Below are positions 1-7,163 of a stretch of 13,862 nt of DNA, one piece after another. The DNA is from Bacillota bacterium. Its GTDB lineage: Bacteria > Bacillota > UBA4882 > UBA8346. The notes beneath the pieces are model-generated. The model saw only the letters and a program-made list of their open reading frames with translations, was not told where the DNA came from and searched no databases. The DNA is taken from NCBI GenBank assembly GCA_003501365.1, contig DNPP01000175.1, positions 7,537 to 21,398 on the forward strand, given 5' to 3'. Position 1 is the first letter of the stretch. Each line of letters starts with the position of its first letter. The position numbers and the translations under genes are program-made.

Positions 1-1032
1 ATGATTGGCCGTACCGACAAACTGGAACCGACTAAGGCAATTACTCATTGGAAAGCCAAAGATCTTGATTTTTCAAACATTCTTTACCAGCCGGAAGTCC
101 CGGCTGAAGTTGGCCGTTATTGCCAAATTCCTCAAAATCACGGACTCGATAAGGCGCTTGATAATCAATCCTTACTTAAAATATGCGAACCGGCGCTTCT
201 AGATGGCAAACCGGTTCAGGCAATCATACCCATCCATAATACCAACCGGGTGGTTGGGACTATTCTCGGTAGTGAAGTCACCCGTAAATACGGCGCCAAG
301 GGCTTGCCTGAGGATACCATTCGACTTCATTTTCAGGGCTCGGCCGGTCAAAGTTTCGGTGCTTTCGTCCCAGCGGGAATAAGCTTAACCCTGGAAGGTG
401 ATGCCAATGATTATTTGGGGAAGGGGCTTTCGGGAGGAAAGATCATCGTATATCCCCCCATCAAATCAACCTTTACCCCTGAAACCAATATTATTATTGG
501 TAATGTCGCCTTTTACGGAGCGACCAGCGGTGAAGCATATATTTATGGGGTTGCCGGTGAACGTTTCTGCGTGAGAAATAGCGGTATTAAAACGGTAGTC
601 GAGGCAGTCGGCGATCATGCCTGCGAATATATGACCGGCGGAAGAGTAGTGGTTCTGGGTTCGACCGGCCGGAATTTTGCAGCCGGTATGTCCGGCGGTA
701 TCGCATATATTATTGATGAAAATCATGATTTCAATACCCGTTGCAATCCGGAGATGGTTGACCTGGAAGCCTTGTCCGACCCGGAAGAGATCCAAGAGAT
801 ACGAGATCTTATTGAAAACCATGCGAAATATACCAACAGCAAACGAGCCAAACAAATATTGGCGAATTGGGAGCAATATCTAGCCAAGTTTTTGCGGGTC
901 ATTCCTCGTGATTATAAGCGGGTTCTGCAAACTATGAAATCGCTCGAAAAAAGCGGTTTAAGTAAAGAAGAAGTCTTTATGGCCGCCTTTGAAGCGAATA
1001 AGAATGATTTAAAACGGGTTAGTGGAAATTAA
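1..1032 (+). CDS. gltB: Glutamate synthase (NADPH) large subunit, C-terminal part
   Basis: This is the 3' end of the large subunit of NADPH-dependent glutamate synthase (GOGAT), which with GltD converts glutamine plus 2-oxoglutarate into two glutamates in the cytoplasm. The 343 visible codons cover the end of the synthase region and the GXGXG beta-helix domain, seen as spaced glycines from about residue 110 to 240 (for example FQGSAGQSFGAF, GLSGGKIIVYPP, GATSGEAYIYG, MTGGRVVVLGSTGRNFAAGMSGG). Full-length large subunits are about 1500 residues, so the amidotransferase and FMN/Fe-S domains lie upstream of the window; the ATG at base 1 is taken to be internal, not the real start. gltD follows after 33 bases in the same direction, the usual gltBD operon order. 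No frame break is seen. Confidence 0.95.
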   Translation: MIGRTDKLEPTKAITHWKAKDLDFSNILYQPEVPAEVGRYCQIPQNHGLDKALDNQSLLKICEPALLDGKPVQAIIPIHNTNRVVGTILGSEVTRKYGAKGLPEDTIRLHFQGSAGQSFGAFVPAGISLTLEGDANDYLGKGLSGGKIIVYPPIKSTFTPETNIIIGNVAFYGATSGEAYIYGVAGERFCVRNSGIKTVVEAVGDHACEYMTGGRVVVLGSTGRNFAAGMSGGIAYIIDENHDFNTRCNPEMVDLEALSDPEEIQEIRDLIENHAKYTNSKRAKQILANWEQYLAKFLRVIPRDYKRVLQTMKSLEKSGLSKEEVFMAAFEANKNDLKRVSGN

Positions 1033-1065
1033 TCCCAGATAACTAAATGTTTTGGAGGAACCATT

Positions 1066-2538
1066 ATGGGCAAGCCAACCGGATTTATGGAATATAAACG
1101 GAAATTACCGTCTGATCGTCCACCTGAAGAACGACTGAAGGATTGGAATGAATTTCACACCAGTTTTCCAGAAGAACAACAACAAATTCAAGGAGCTCGT
1201 TGTATGGATTGCGGCGTTCCCTTTTGTCATAGCGGCCTTTTACTAAACGGTATGGCCTCCGGCTGTCCTTTGAATAATCTGATTCCTGAGTGGAATGACT
1301 TGGTGTTTCGCGGTTTATGGCGTGAAGCAGCCCGCAGACTTGAGAAAACCAATTGTTTCCCCGAATTTACCGGTCGGGTATGCCCCGCTCCCTGCGAAGG
1401 ATCTTGTACTTTGGGAATGCATGAACCGGCAGTAACCATTAAAACCAATGAATGTTCGATTATTGATAAGGCTTTTGCCGAAGGATGGATCGTCCCCGAA
1501 CCCCCGCAGAAACGTACCGGCAAAAAAGTCGCAGTCGTCGGCTCCGGTCCCTCCGGTCTTGCCTGTGCCAATCAATTAAATAAAGCCGGCCATTTGGTGA
1601 CCGTGTTTGAACGAGCCGACCGGATCGGCGGCCTTCTAATGTACGGTATTCCCAACATGAAGCTGGATAAGAAAATTGTCCAAAGGCGAGTTGACCTCAT
1701 GGCTGCCGAGGGTGTTACCTTTGTAACCAAGACTGAAGTCGGCAAGGATTACCCGACCGAAAAATTACTCAATGAATTCGACGCAGTTGTTCTGTGCGGC
1801 GGAGCCACCAAACCCCGCGACTTGGTTGTTGAGGGCAGAGCGCTGAAAGGTGTTCATTTCGCAATGGATTTTTTGGCGGCCAACACCAAGAGTTTGCTGG
1901 ATTCGGGGCGCCAAGACGGCAAATATATTTCCGCAGAAGGTAAAGATGTTATTGTCATCGGCGGCGGCGATACCGGTACCGATTGTGTAGCCACCTCTTT
2001 ACGCCATGGTTGCAAGAGTTTGGTTCAGTTTGAAATCGTCCCGATGCCTCCTACCGAAAGAACTTCCGCCAACCCTTGGCCGGAGTGGCCGAAAGTTTAT
2101 AAGCTTGATTATGGTCAGGAAGAAGCCGCTGAAATTTTTGGGGCGGATCCTCGCCTTTATTGTATTAACACCAAAAAAATCGTCGGCGATGCGACCGGGC
2201 AAGTAAAAGAAGTACATACTGTCGCGGTCAAATGGGAAAAAGACAGCAATGGCCGTTTTGTTCCCCAGGAAGTCCCGGGTAGCGAAAAAGTTTGGCCTGC
2301 TCAATTAGTGCTACTGGCTATGGGTTTCCTCGGCCCGGAAGAAAACTTACCCAAAGCTTTAGGTCTCGAACAAGACAGCCGAACCAATGTCAAAGCCGAA
2401 TACGGCCAATTCACCACCAATGTCAAAGGCGTTTTTGCCGCCGGCGATATGCGCCGCGGTCAAAGTTTGGTCGTCTGGGCCATCAATGAAGGCCGTGCAG
2501 CTGCCCGGGAATGCGACAAGTATTTAATAGGCAAATAA
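1066..2538 (+). CDS. gltD: Glutamate synthase (NADPH) small subunit
   Basis: This is the FAD and Fe-S subunit that takes electrons from NADPH and passes them to GltB. At 490 residues it has the normal family length. The N-terminal domain has the cysteines expected for 4Fe-4S clusters (C46, C49, C54, C67, then C97, C106, C110, C114). An FAD Rossmann motif GSGPSG lies at about residues 159-164, the NADPH motif VIVIGGGDTGTD at about 295-306, and the C-terminal FAD-contact motif GDMRRGQS near 460. The ATG at 1066 has a GGAGG at 1054-1058. It is 33 bases from gltB, so the two are almost certainly co-transcribed. A terminator-like hairpin follows at 2591. Confidence 0.96.
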   Translation: MGKPTGFMEYKRKLPSDRPPEERLKDWNEFHTSFPEEQQQIQGARCMDCGVPFCHSGLLLNGMASGCPLNNLIPEWNDLVFRGLWREAARRLEKTNCFPEFTGRVCPAPCEGSCTLGMHEPAVTIKTNECSIIDKAFAEGWIVPEPPQKRTGKKVAVVGSGPSGLACANQLNKAGHLVTVFERADRIGGLLMYGIPNMKLDKKIVQRRVDLMAAEGVTFVTKTEVGKDYPTEKLLNEFDAVVLCGGATKPRDLVVEGRALKGVHFAMDFLAANTKSLLDSGRQDGKYISAEGKDVIVIGGGDTGTDCVATSLRHGCKSLVQFEIVPMPPTERTSANPWPEWPKVYKLDYGQEEAAEIFGADPRLYCINTKKIVGDATGQVKEVHTVAVKWEKDSNGRFVPQEVPGSEKVWPAQLVLLAMGFLGPEENLPKALGLEQDSRTNVKAEYGQFTTNVKGVFAAGDMRRGQSLVVWAINEGRAAARECDKYLIGK

Positions 2539-2590
2539 AAAAAACTTTCTTTCGCTCCTACTTAATTTAATGTGTCAGTGAATGATTAGG

Positions 2591-2640
2591 TCCTGCAATC
2601 ATTCGTAAGATTTCAACTTACGGTGATTGCAGGATTTGTT
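2591..2640 (+). terminator. Terminator-like hairpin after gltD
   Basis: TCCTGCAATCA (2591-2601) is an exact reverse complement of 2624-2634, and CGTAAG (2604-2609) of CTTACG (2617-2622), leaving the loop ATTTCAA. This gives a 17-bp stem with a small internal loop, followed by TTTGTTTGTT. It lies 52 bases past the gltD stop and probably ends the gltBD transcript. The T-tract is interrupted by G, so efficiency is uncertain. Confidence 0.7.
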
Positions 2641-2782
2641 TGTTATTGACCCCTCGGCCTTTTAGGCATTGTAATGTCGCTTTAGCGGTGCTTTTCATTT
2701 TCATTCACGAATTGAAATTACTTTCGGAAAGGAAAGATTTGGTATATGATTAAAATAAAGTCAGACAGCAGGAGTTTCCGTT

Positions 2783-2910
2783 ATGCAAAAAAGTTACACC
2801 CGTAAGGAAATATCAAGTAAATTGGAAATAAGAATTTCCCATTGCCTGCCAAAAAAGCCGATGATATGGGTGTGGGATTTTTTCATAAAATTAACGGGCT
2901 GAATCAATGA
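2783..2910 (+). pseudogene. Small ORF, probably frame-broken; unrecognised
   Basis: An ATG at 2783 has a good ribosome binding site, GCAGGAG at 2768-2774. It opens a 39-codon frame starting MQKSYTRKEISSKLEI that stops at 2900-2902. The start resembles the beginning of a helix-turn-helix domain (TRKEISSKLEI), but the second half of this frame is unlike a normal protein. The adjacent frame reads LPAKKADDMGVGFFHKINGLNQ and stops at 2908-2910, which looks more protein-like, suggesting a single-base indel around 2835-2850. I do not recognise the family. It may be a real 39-residue peptide or the remnant of a longer regulator. The rest of the 494-base gap between gltD and the next gene shows only the upstream hairpin. 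Confidence 0.35.
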
Positions 2911-3032
2911 TAAACTTATTACCCTAAAAAAGAGTAAATCAAGTTTTTTTAAAACAATGCGAAGATAAACTTACAATCTACATTTAAATATGATACATTA
3001 TTTAGGAATAATATTTTCGAAGGAGTTTATCG

Positions 3033-3659
3033 ATGTTAACCACCGAACAGGTTGAAGTCTTTAATTTCAAAGGGGCCTTACGGGGAATGAGAAATCCCAA
3101 GGCAAGTTGGCATTTATCGGACACCATTTTTGATGATGCCGGCGGGGCCATTTTAACAATCGGTGAGAATGACCGCAAACTGGCATTAACATTGGTCACC
3201 TCCGGCAGTGATCACCGGAAATTTATCCGTCAAATACTGGTTTGTATGGATATTATGGCACCCGATTATTGGTGGAAGGAAATGGACACCTATAAGGTAG
3301 GTACGATTGCCAATAGTACCAGCACCATGCACAAATTGACCTCAAGGCCATTAACTCCGGAAGATTTTAGCTGGGATGAATCGACCGCTTTTCGCCAGGA
3401 AACCCTTGAGCATCTTAATCATTTAATCAGCAATTATAAAGAGCTGCTGAAAAACGACCAAACGGAACAGGCTAAAAAAATTTGGCGCCAATTGATACAA
3501 GACCTGCCGATGAGTTTTAATTATACCCGGACCTGGACCGGCAGTTACGAGAACCTTCGTAATATCTACCACGCCCGCAGCAATCATAAACTCAGCGAAT
3601 GGCACGATTTTTGTAAAACCATTGAATCACTGCCTTTTAGCGAATTAATCACTATCTAG
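3033..3659 (+). CDS. ThyX-like (flavin-dependent thymidylate synthase-like) protein, divergent
   Basis: This 208-residue protein aligns by eye with flavin-dependent thymidylate synthase ThyX, which methylates dUMP using FAD, NADPH and methylene-tetrahydrofolate. The best match is C-terminal: LPMSFNYTRTWTGSYENLRNIYHARSNH (read in two pieces, about 158-185), followed by KLSEW, parallels the ThyX segment with LP..YTR, SL.NF..LR and HAQWE. A central AP motif (76-77) also aligns. However, the ThyX signature RHRxxSxNExSxR would fall at residues 86-98, where this protein has TYK and a Ser/Thr-rich stretch. It therefore belongs to a divergent subgroup (I recall similar proteins in phages and Clostridia) and its activity is unproven. 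The start has AAGGAG at 3019-3024. The dihydrofolate reductase gene 300 bases downstream supports a folate or nucleotide role. Confidence 0.55.
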   Translation: MLTTEQVEVFNFKGALRGMRNPKASWHLSDTIFDDAGGAILTIGENDRKLALTLVTSGSDHRKFIRQILVCMDIMAPDYWWKEMDTYKVGTIANSTSTMHKLTSRPLTPEDFSWDESTAFRQETLEHLNHLISNYKELLKNDQTEQAKKIWRQLIQDLPMSFNYTRTWTGSYENLRNIYHARSNHKLSEWHDFCKTIESLPFSELITI

Positions 3660-3675
3660 AAAGTGCTTTAAAACT

Positions 3676-3940
3676 AACCACCGGAAACTGGGGCGCAGAC
3701 CTAACTCGCGTGTCCAGGGACACGGGCTCTTCCCGTACCGGGAAGAGTAACCGATGCCTTCGAAGCCCAGAAGCTTTTAGAGATCAACGGCAACACGCAC
3801 AACGTGCGTGAGGGTACTCTTCCACTTGAATCAACAACCTTGCGCTACTTCATTAGGGGAAGGGCACGGGTTAGGTGCAGTAAAGGATGCACATTTTCAT
3901 CCTTTCGATTGCCTTTAGCCAGCTTGCAGCCAGGGGTGGA
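3676..3940 (+). ncRNA. Candidate structured RNA or leader upstream of DHFR, class unknown
   Basis: The 300 bases between the ThyX-like gene and DHFR contain no convincing gene but many exact pairings. The outer stem is CCACC 3678-3682 with GGTGG 3935-3939, plus CTGG 3688-3691 with CCAG 3930-3933. Inside, 3699-3708 pairs with 3867-3876 (10 bp, one G-U). Local hairpins are 3709-3714/3719-3724 (loop CAGG), 3727-3735/3739-3747 (9 bp, loop TAC), 3794-3800/3804-3810 (7 bp, loop AAC), 3817-3823/3858-3864 (7 bp, one G-U) and 3882-3889/3898-3905 extended by GCAGT/ATTGC. The closed unit ends 11 bases before the DHFR ribosome binding site, so a cis-regulatory leader is the natural reading. I could not match it by eye to THF, ZTP, c-di-AMP, c-di-GMP, T-box or cobalamin classes, nor to group I or II intron cores. 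Confidence 0.55.
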
Positions 3941-3959
3941 TGACTATTTAGAGGTAACG

Positions 3960-4439
3960 ATGATCGCATTGATTTTGGCCATGGACCGCAATCAGGTCAT
4001 TGGGAAAGCCGGCCGGATACCTTGGCGTCTCCCGACCGATTTGGCTTACTTTAAGCAGCTGACGTTGGGGCATCCGGTGATCATGGGCCGCAAAACCTAC
4101 GAGTCCATCGGTAAACCGCTACCGGGCCGCCAAAACATTATTATGAGCACAAACACGGATTATCAAGTAAAAGGCTGCAAAGTTTTGCATTCCATTACTG
4201 AAGTCCGTCGTTTTTGTGACGCCAAAGATGTTTTTGTGATCGGCGGATCTCAAATCTATCGGGAGTTTCTCCCCATAGCCGACCGGTTGTATATTACTCT
4301 ACTTGATGAAGTTTTCACCGGTGACAGCTATTTCCCGCAGCTTGATCAAAAACAATGGCAATTGATTTCTAAAAGCCAAGGGCAAAGAAATGAGAAAAAT
4401 CCTTATGATTATTCTTTTTTAATTTACGGAAGAATCTAG
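3960..4439 (+). CDS. folA: Dihydrofolate reductase
   Basis: This 159-residue enzyme reduces dihydrofolate to tetrahydrofolate with NADPH. The family hallmarks are present: the N-terminal MIALILAMDRNQVIG strand, the Met20-loop IPW (Trp22), the catalytic acid Asp27 in LPTDLAYFK, the cofactor motif GRKTYESIGKPLPGR at about 49-63, and VIGGSQIY near 98-105. The start at 3960 is preceded by GAGGT at 3951-3955 and matches the family N-terminus. The frame is open further upstream to an ATG at 3804, but those 52 residues are Arg/Ser/Leu-rich, unlike any DHFR, and lie inside the structured RNA. Its stop overlaps the stop of the convergent flavoprotein gene within CTAG, leaving no room for a terminator. 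Confidence 0.96.
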   Translation: MIALILAMDRNQVIGKAGRIPWRLPTDLAYFKQLTLGHPVIMGRKTYESIGKPLPGRQNIIMSTNTDYQVKGCKVLHSITEVRRFCDAKDVFVIGGSQIYREFLPIADRLYITLLDEVFTGDSYFPQLDQKQWQLISKSQGQRNEKNPYDYSFLIYGRI

Positions 4440-5005
4440 GTTAACCCACTCCCCAACTTTTGCCCGGATTCAAAAGCTTCCCTAAGCCACTTTTCGCTCT
4501 TTGTTACTACTTCCCCTTTGCGACTGACTCCCGGCACAACCAATTTCTCCACTAGCTTCATTTCCAAAAACGTAAAACAGCGATCGAAAAAATCAATCAC
4601 CGGTTTCACGGTATTCATGTCGGTCTCTTCAAAAGGAATCACAACCATCAGTGATTTCCCCCGAATAAGTCCCCGATGCAGCGGACTGTTAAAAAAAACC
4701 AAGCGGTCGATAAAGCCTTTCATCAAAGCCGTCGGCCCGTACCAATAAACCGGAGTCCCTAAAACAATACCGTCGCTTTGGATAATCTCCCGGTAAAGCT
4801 CTTCCATATCATCTTTTTTGGCACAATGCTCCCCTTGCCAACAAACGTGGCAACCATCACATTCCGTGATGTCAAGATCCCCCAAACGAATCAGTTTGAT
4901 GAGAGCCCCCACCGAACTCGCCCCTGCCAATACCCTGGAGACTAGAATATCGGTATTCCCGTTTTTACGCGGACTTCCGACTACTCCCAATATTCTCTTC
5001 TGCAT
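4436..5005 (-). CDS. Iron-sulfur flavoprotein / NADPH-dependent FMN reductase family
   Basis: This 189-residue protein has a flavodoxin-like fold with the FMN phosphate loop GSPRKNGNTD at residues 10-19 and the TPVYWYGPTALMKGFIDR segment near 84-101 typical of the NADPH-dependent FMN reductase superfamily. It carries C49-x2-C52-x2-C55-x5-C61, the compact cysteine spacing of iron-sulfur flavoproteins (Isf) that hold a 4Fe-4S cluster close to FMN and shuttle electrons. Such proteins are common in anaerobes and often linked to oxidant or quinone reduction; the substrate here is unknown. The ATG at 5005 directly follows the TAA of the GNAT gene (TAAATG), so the two are co-transcribed and probably translationally coupled. 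Confidence 0.85.
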   Translation of the reverse strand: MQKRILGVVGSPRKNGNTDILVSRVLAGASSVGALIKLIRLGDLDITECDGCHVCWQGEHCAKKDDMEELYREIIQSDGIVLGTPVYWYGPTALMKGFIDRLVFFNSPLHRGLIRGKSLMVVIPFEETDMNTVKPVIDFFDRCFTFLEMKLVEKLVVPGVSRKGEVVTKSEKWLREAFESGQKLGSGLT

Positions 5006-5560
5006 TTACTGATTATTCTCCCCCCTTGATGTTCTCCAACTCTGTTGATAATTTGAAAATAATTGATGAAGATCAAACCATCTTTTGTCGGCTAACACTA
5101 CCGAACGCTCCATATGCCATTTGGGGGCTTTCCAGTAACGATAAAGCAAATCCATAGTCTCCTCTTGTGGCGCCAGATTAAACCCGTATTTTTGATAAAA
5201 TCGGATAGCCCAAAAGGCATCGGCCCACGTTCCAATTAACACCGGACCGTTGGTTAAACCATAGAGATATGTTAATAACCCTCCCCCAATCCCTTGCTGC
5301 TGCCTGGCGGTATATACATAAGCATGCCGCATCAATGTGACATCATCAAGCGGCTGAATTCCCATCACTCCGAGTAGCCTGCCTTTCTCCTGATAACCGT
5401 AGAAGGTAATCCCGCCGGCGATCTCTTGTTCTAAATTTTCCGGTGTCATATACGGGTTATGCCAATGCTCGGGCGGAATAATCTCGCGGTAGATTTCAGC
5501 CGCATTGTTGATGATCTTAAAAATCTGCTCGAAATCTTCTGGATTACACTTTCGAATCAT
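5006..5560 (-). CDS. GNAT family N-acetyltransferase
   Basis: This 184-residue protein starts MIRKCNPEDFEQIFKIINNAA, the usual beta1-alpha1 opening of GNAT enzymes, and has the acetyl-CoA pyrophosphate loop QQQGIGGG at about 87-94 after the beta4 strand HAYVYT. Tyr/Phe-rich motif B is FYQKYGF. GNAT enzymes move acetyl from acetyl-CoA to an amine; the acceptor cannot be read from the sequence. The C-terminus extends about 40 residues past the core (from YWKAPKWHMERSVVL). The start has an excellent GGAGG eight bases upstream. It is the first gene of a two-gene operon with the iron-sulfur flavoprotein, behind a palindromic site. Confidence 0.85.
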   Translation of the reverse strand: MIRKCNPEDFEQIFKIINNAAEIYREIIPPEHWHNPYMTPENLEQEIAGGITFYGYQEKGRLLGVMGIQPLDDVTLMRHAYVYTARQQQGIGGGLLTYLYGLTNGPVLIGTWADAFWAIRFYQKYGFNLAPQEETMDLLYRYWKAPKWHMERSVVLADKRWFDLHQLFSNYQQSWRTSRGENNQ

Positions 5561-5587
5561 GCCTTACCTCCAAAGTTAAAAATAAAA

Positions 5588-5613
5588 CTAAACTGCAGCA
5601 GTTTAGAATTATA
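5588..5613 (-). promoter_or_regulatory. Palindromic operator overlapping a -10 box upstream of the GNAT/flavoprotein operon
   Basis: CTAAACTGCAGCAGTTTAG at 5588-5606 is a perfect inverted repeat with 8-bp arms around a 3-base centre. On the minus strand a TATAAT at 5613-5608 ends just before it, so the palindrome would cover the transcription start, as a repressor operator often does. No clear -35 lies 17 bases upstream. Because TTTTATTTTT follows on the minus strand, the same bases could also form a small attenuator hairpin. Confidence 0.4.
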
Positions 5614-5695
5614 TTACTTTACCCTTTGGCAAGATCATAGTTCCAGTTGGATATTTTTTTGATGGTACCAATTGAATGGAAAATAAAAAATTAGT

Positions 5696-5726
5696 AAAAA
5701 GCCGCTAATCATGGTAGCGACTTTTT
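5696..5726. terminator. Bidirectional terminator hairpin
   Basis: AAAAAGCCGCTA (5696-5707) pairs with TAGCGACTTTTT (5715-5726) with one C-A mismatch and a 7-base loop. The A/T ends make it work on paper in both directions. It sits six bases past the stop of the decayed PTS IIC gene on the minus strand, which it probably served. Confidence 0.65.
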
Positions 5727-5731
5727 AAGTC

Positions 5732-6257
5732 TTACCTTTCCTTGGTAATTCGCCAGGTAAAATATAAAAGGCCGATTGCGACCGGTAGCAATAACAATCC
5801 AATCAAATTTCCGGAAGCCACTTGGACCAACCAGGCTCTGACGAATTATCCCCCATCCAAGAAGCTAGTGAACCCCCCCCCTAATAACCATTGATTTTAT
5901 AATGAGCGGCAACCGCCATTTTGGTAAAGAAACCTACCATATTGGATGCAATATAGAGGTTGGCAATAAAACAATAGGAACCCCAATAATAAAGGAACGA
6001 ATAATATTGCCCCTAGTCGCTATTACGACAAATGCCGCCGGCACCAACAAATTGGTTAAATCCCCCAACGGTATAAAGTTAATTCCCGGCAAAATAAAGG
6101 CGCCTACCAACGCTACCGGTATCAATAAAATCCCCGTTACCGCTACGGAAGGAATGCCGAAAATAACTGCCACATCAAGACCGATATACGTCTGGCCAAT
6201 CCTAGGAAAATGTTGAAAACTAAGAAAATACATGATGGCATTTTTTAGAATCAGCAT
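5732..6257 (-). pseudogene. gatC: Remnant of a galactitol-type PTS permease IIC
   Basis: The frame from 6257 to 5934 encodes FPRIGQTYIGLDVAVIFG and onward through LLIPVALVGAFILPG and ATRGNIIRSFIIG. This matches the second half of GatC-like EIIC membrane proteins, which import galactitol or related polyols while the PTS phosphorylates them. The remaining C-terminus is spread over other frames: LYIASNMVGFFTKMAVAAHY after about 5965, GSLASWMGDNSSEP after the run of nine C at 5873-5881, and WLVQVASGNLIGLLLLP ending IGLLYFTWRITKER with TAA at 5732-5734. At least three frame changes and the missing N-terminal half make it non-functional. No gatA or gatB partner is present. The membrane character survives in the fragments, so decay seems recent. 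Confidence 0.75.
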
Positions 6258-6367
6258 TGCTCTTCTCCCAATCTACGCTAAAAATGGATTTATTTTTAGA
6301 ATAATATATCATAAGGATAAAATTTTATCAATTTTTATCACAATCAGGTTCTATTGCCAAATATATC

Positions 6368-6632
6368 TTGATGCCTTTGGATTTCAATATTATCGATCAT
6401 TTACATCATTTGAGCGGCAGATTTGATCTTGTCTTTCCTCATAAACTCGGAATTTTCTTAGGAATTCCCGTACATGATGTGAGAAGTTTTATCAAAAATA
6501 GAGGCAAAAACTATATCTTCAATCAATACTGGAAAGTATATCAAAACCCGCAACAGCCAAAAAAAATTTTTCGCAGCTTTTGATAGCGCGAAACAGGAAT
6601 TACTAAATCTTCTTCGACTTGAATTGAATTAA
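6368..6632 (+). pseudogene. Remnant of a DUF3793-family protein
   Basis: The frame starting TTG-ATG at 6368-6373 gives DLVFPHKLGIFLGIP, VHDVRSFIKNRGKNY and FNQYWKVYQNP, which I recognise as the C-terminal conserved region of DUF3793, a Firmicute family of unknown function about 190 residues long. It stops early at about 6583. Removing one T from the run near 6570 continues it as FAAFDSAKQELLNLLRLELN with TAA at 6630-6632, as in the intact family. The N-terminal half is not found upstream. The gene is therefore truncated at the start and frameshifted near the end. Confidence 0.6.
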
Positions 6633-6684
6633 CGGACAGTAAGTCCCCGCCCTTATAATTGCTTTAATTGGAAATTCTTGATTT

Positions 6685-7020
6685 TTACCACTTACTTTGT
6701 CCCACTGTATCTAATAAGCTTTCAAAGCTGGTATAGTCCAAGCTTGGATCCATTCCTTTGCGGATCCTAGCTTTGGCTAAGGCTAACTGTAAACCGATAT
6801 AACTAATCTGACGCTCTAAAAAGTAAACATTTTCGACATTAGGGTCAGACAAGTCCGCATTGTTATAGCGATTAATGGCTGATTCGTAATGTTCCAAAGC
6901 TATTTTCACATCTGCATCCATCGTATATTCAAATTTCTCAGCTTCCTTGGAACTGTGATTTGGATTATTAACAAAGTGATGAACCGGTTTAGATAACAAC
7001 TGGTTGGATTTATAAACCAT
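6685..7020 (-). CDS. Hypothetical protein, 111 aa
   Basis: I do not recognise this protein. The start MVYKSNQLLS at 7020 is chosen because AAAGGAGG lies 10 bases upstream; an in-frame ATG at 7056 has no such site. The first 40 residues are polar and low in structure (VHHFVNNPNHSSKEAEK). Residues from about 40 form what look like two long helices (DADVKIALEHYESAINRYNN and ENVYFLERQISYIGLQLALA, then KARIRKG). There is no signal peptide, membrane segment or catalytic motif. It is divergent from sspH across a 143-base gap, so a sporulation-related or housekeeping structural role is possible but only a guess from position. Confidence 0.65.
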   Translation of the reverse strand: MVYKSNQLLSKPVHHFVNNPNHSSKEAEKFEYTMDADVKIALEHYESAINRYNNADLSDPNVENVYFLERQISYIGLQLALAKARIRKGMDPSLDYTSFESLLDTVGQSKW

Positions 7021-7163
7021 AGGATGGGATCCTCCTTTTACATAGTTGAACATCAATTTAAAATTATGTTAGTTATAGTCCGGCTATGCCAAGTAAAAAT
7101 ATTGAACTTACTCATAAAATAAACAGATCCGGGAAGACTACTAGTCAAAAGGAGAATAAACAA

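Noticed and set aside
466..876. Minus-strand 136-residue frame within gltB
   Set aside because: Antisense to the clearly conserved GXGXG domain, with no ribosome binding site.
3676..3940. THF riboswitch, integron attC site or group II intron remnant as explanation for the structured region
   Set aside because: I could not find the conserved THF aptamer segments, a group II domain V, or attC core sites. Kept as unassigned.
3804..3959. A 52-residue N-terminal extension of DHFR from an ATG at 3804
   Set aside because: The residues are unlike any DHFR, the ATG has no ribosome binding site, and the bases lie in the strongly paired RNA. The family N-terminus and a good site agree on 3960.
7021..7056. 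Longer start for the 111-aa protein at 7056
   Set aside because: The strong AAAGGAGG would lie inside the coding region; the ATG at 7020 is correctly spaced behind it.
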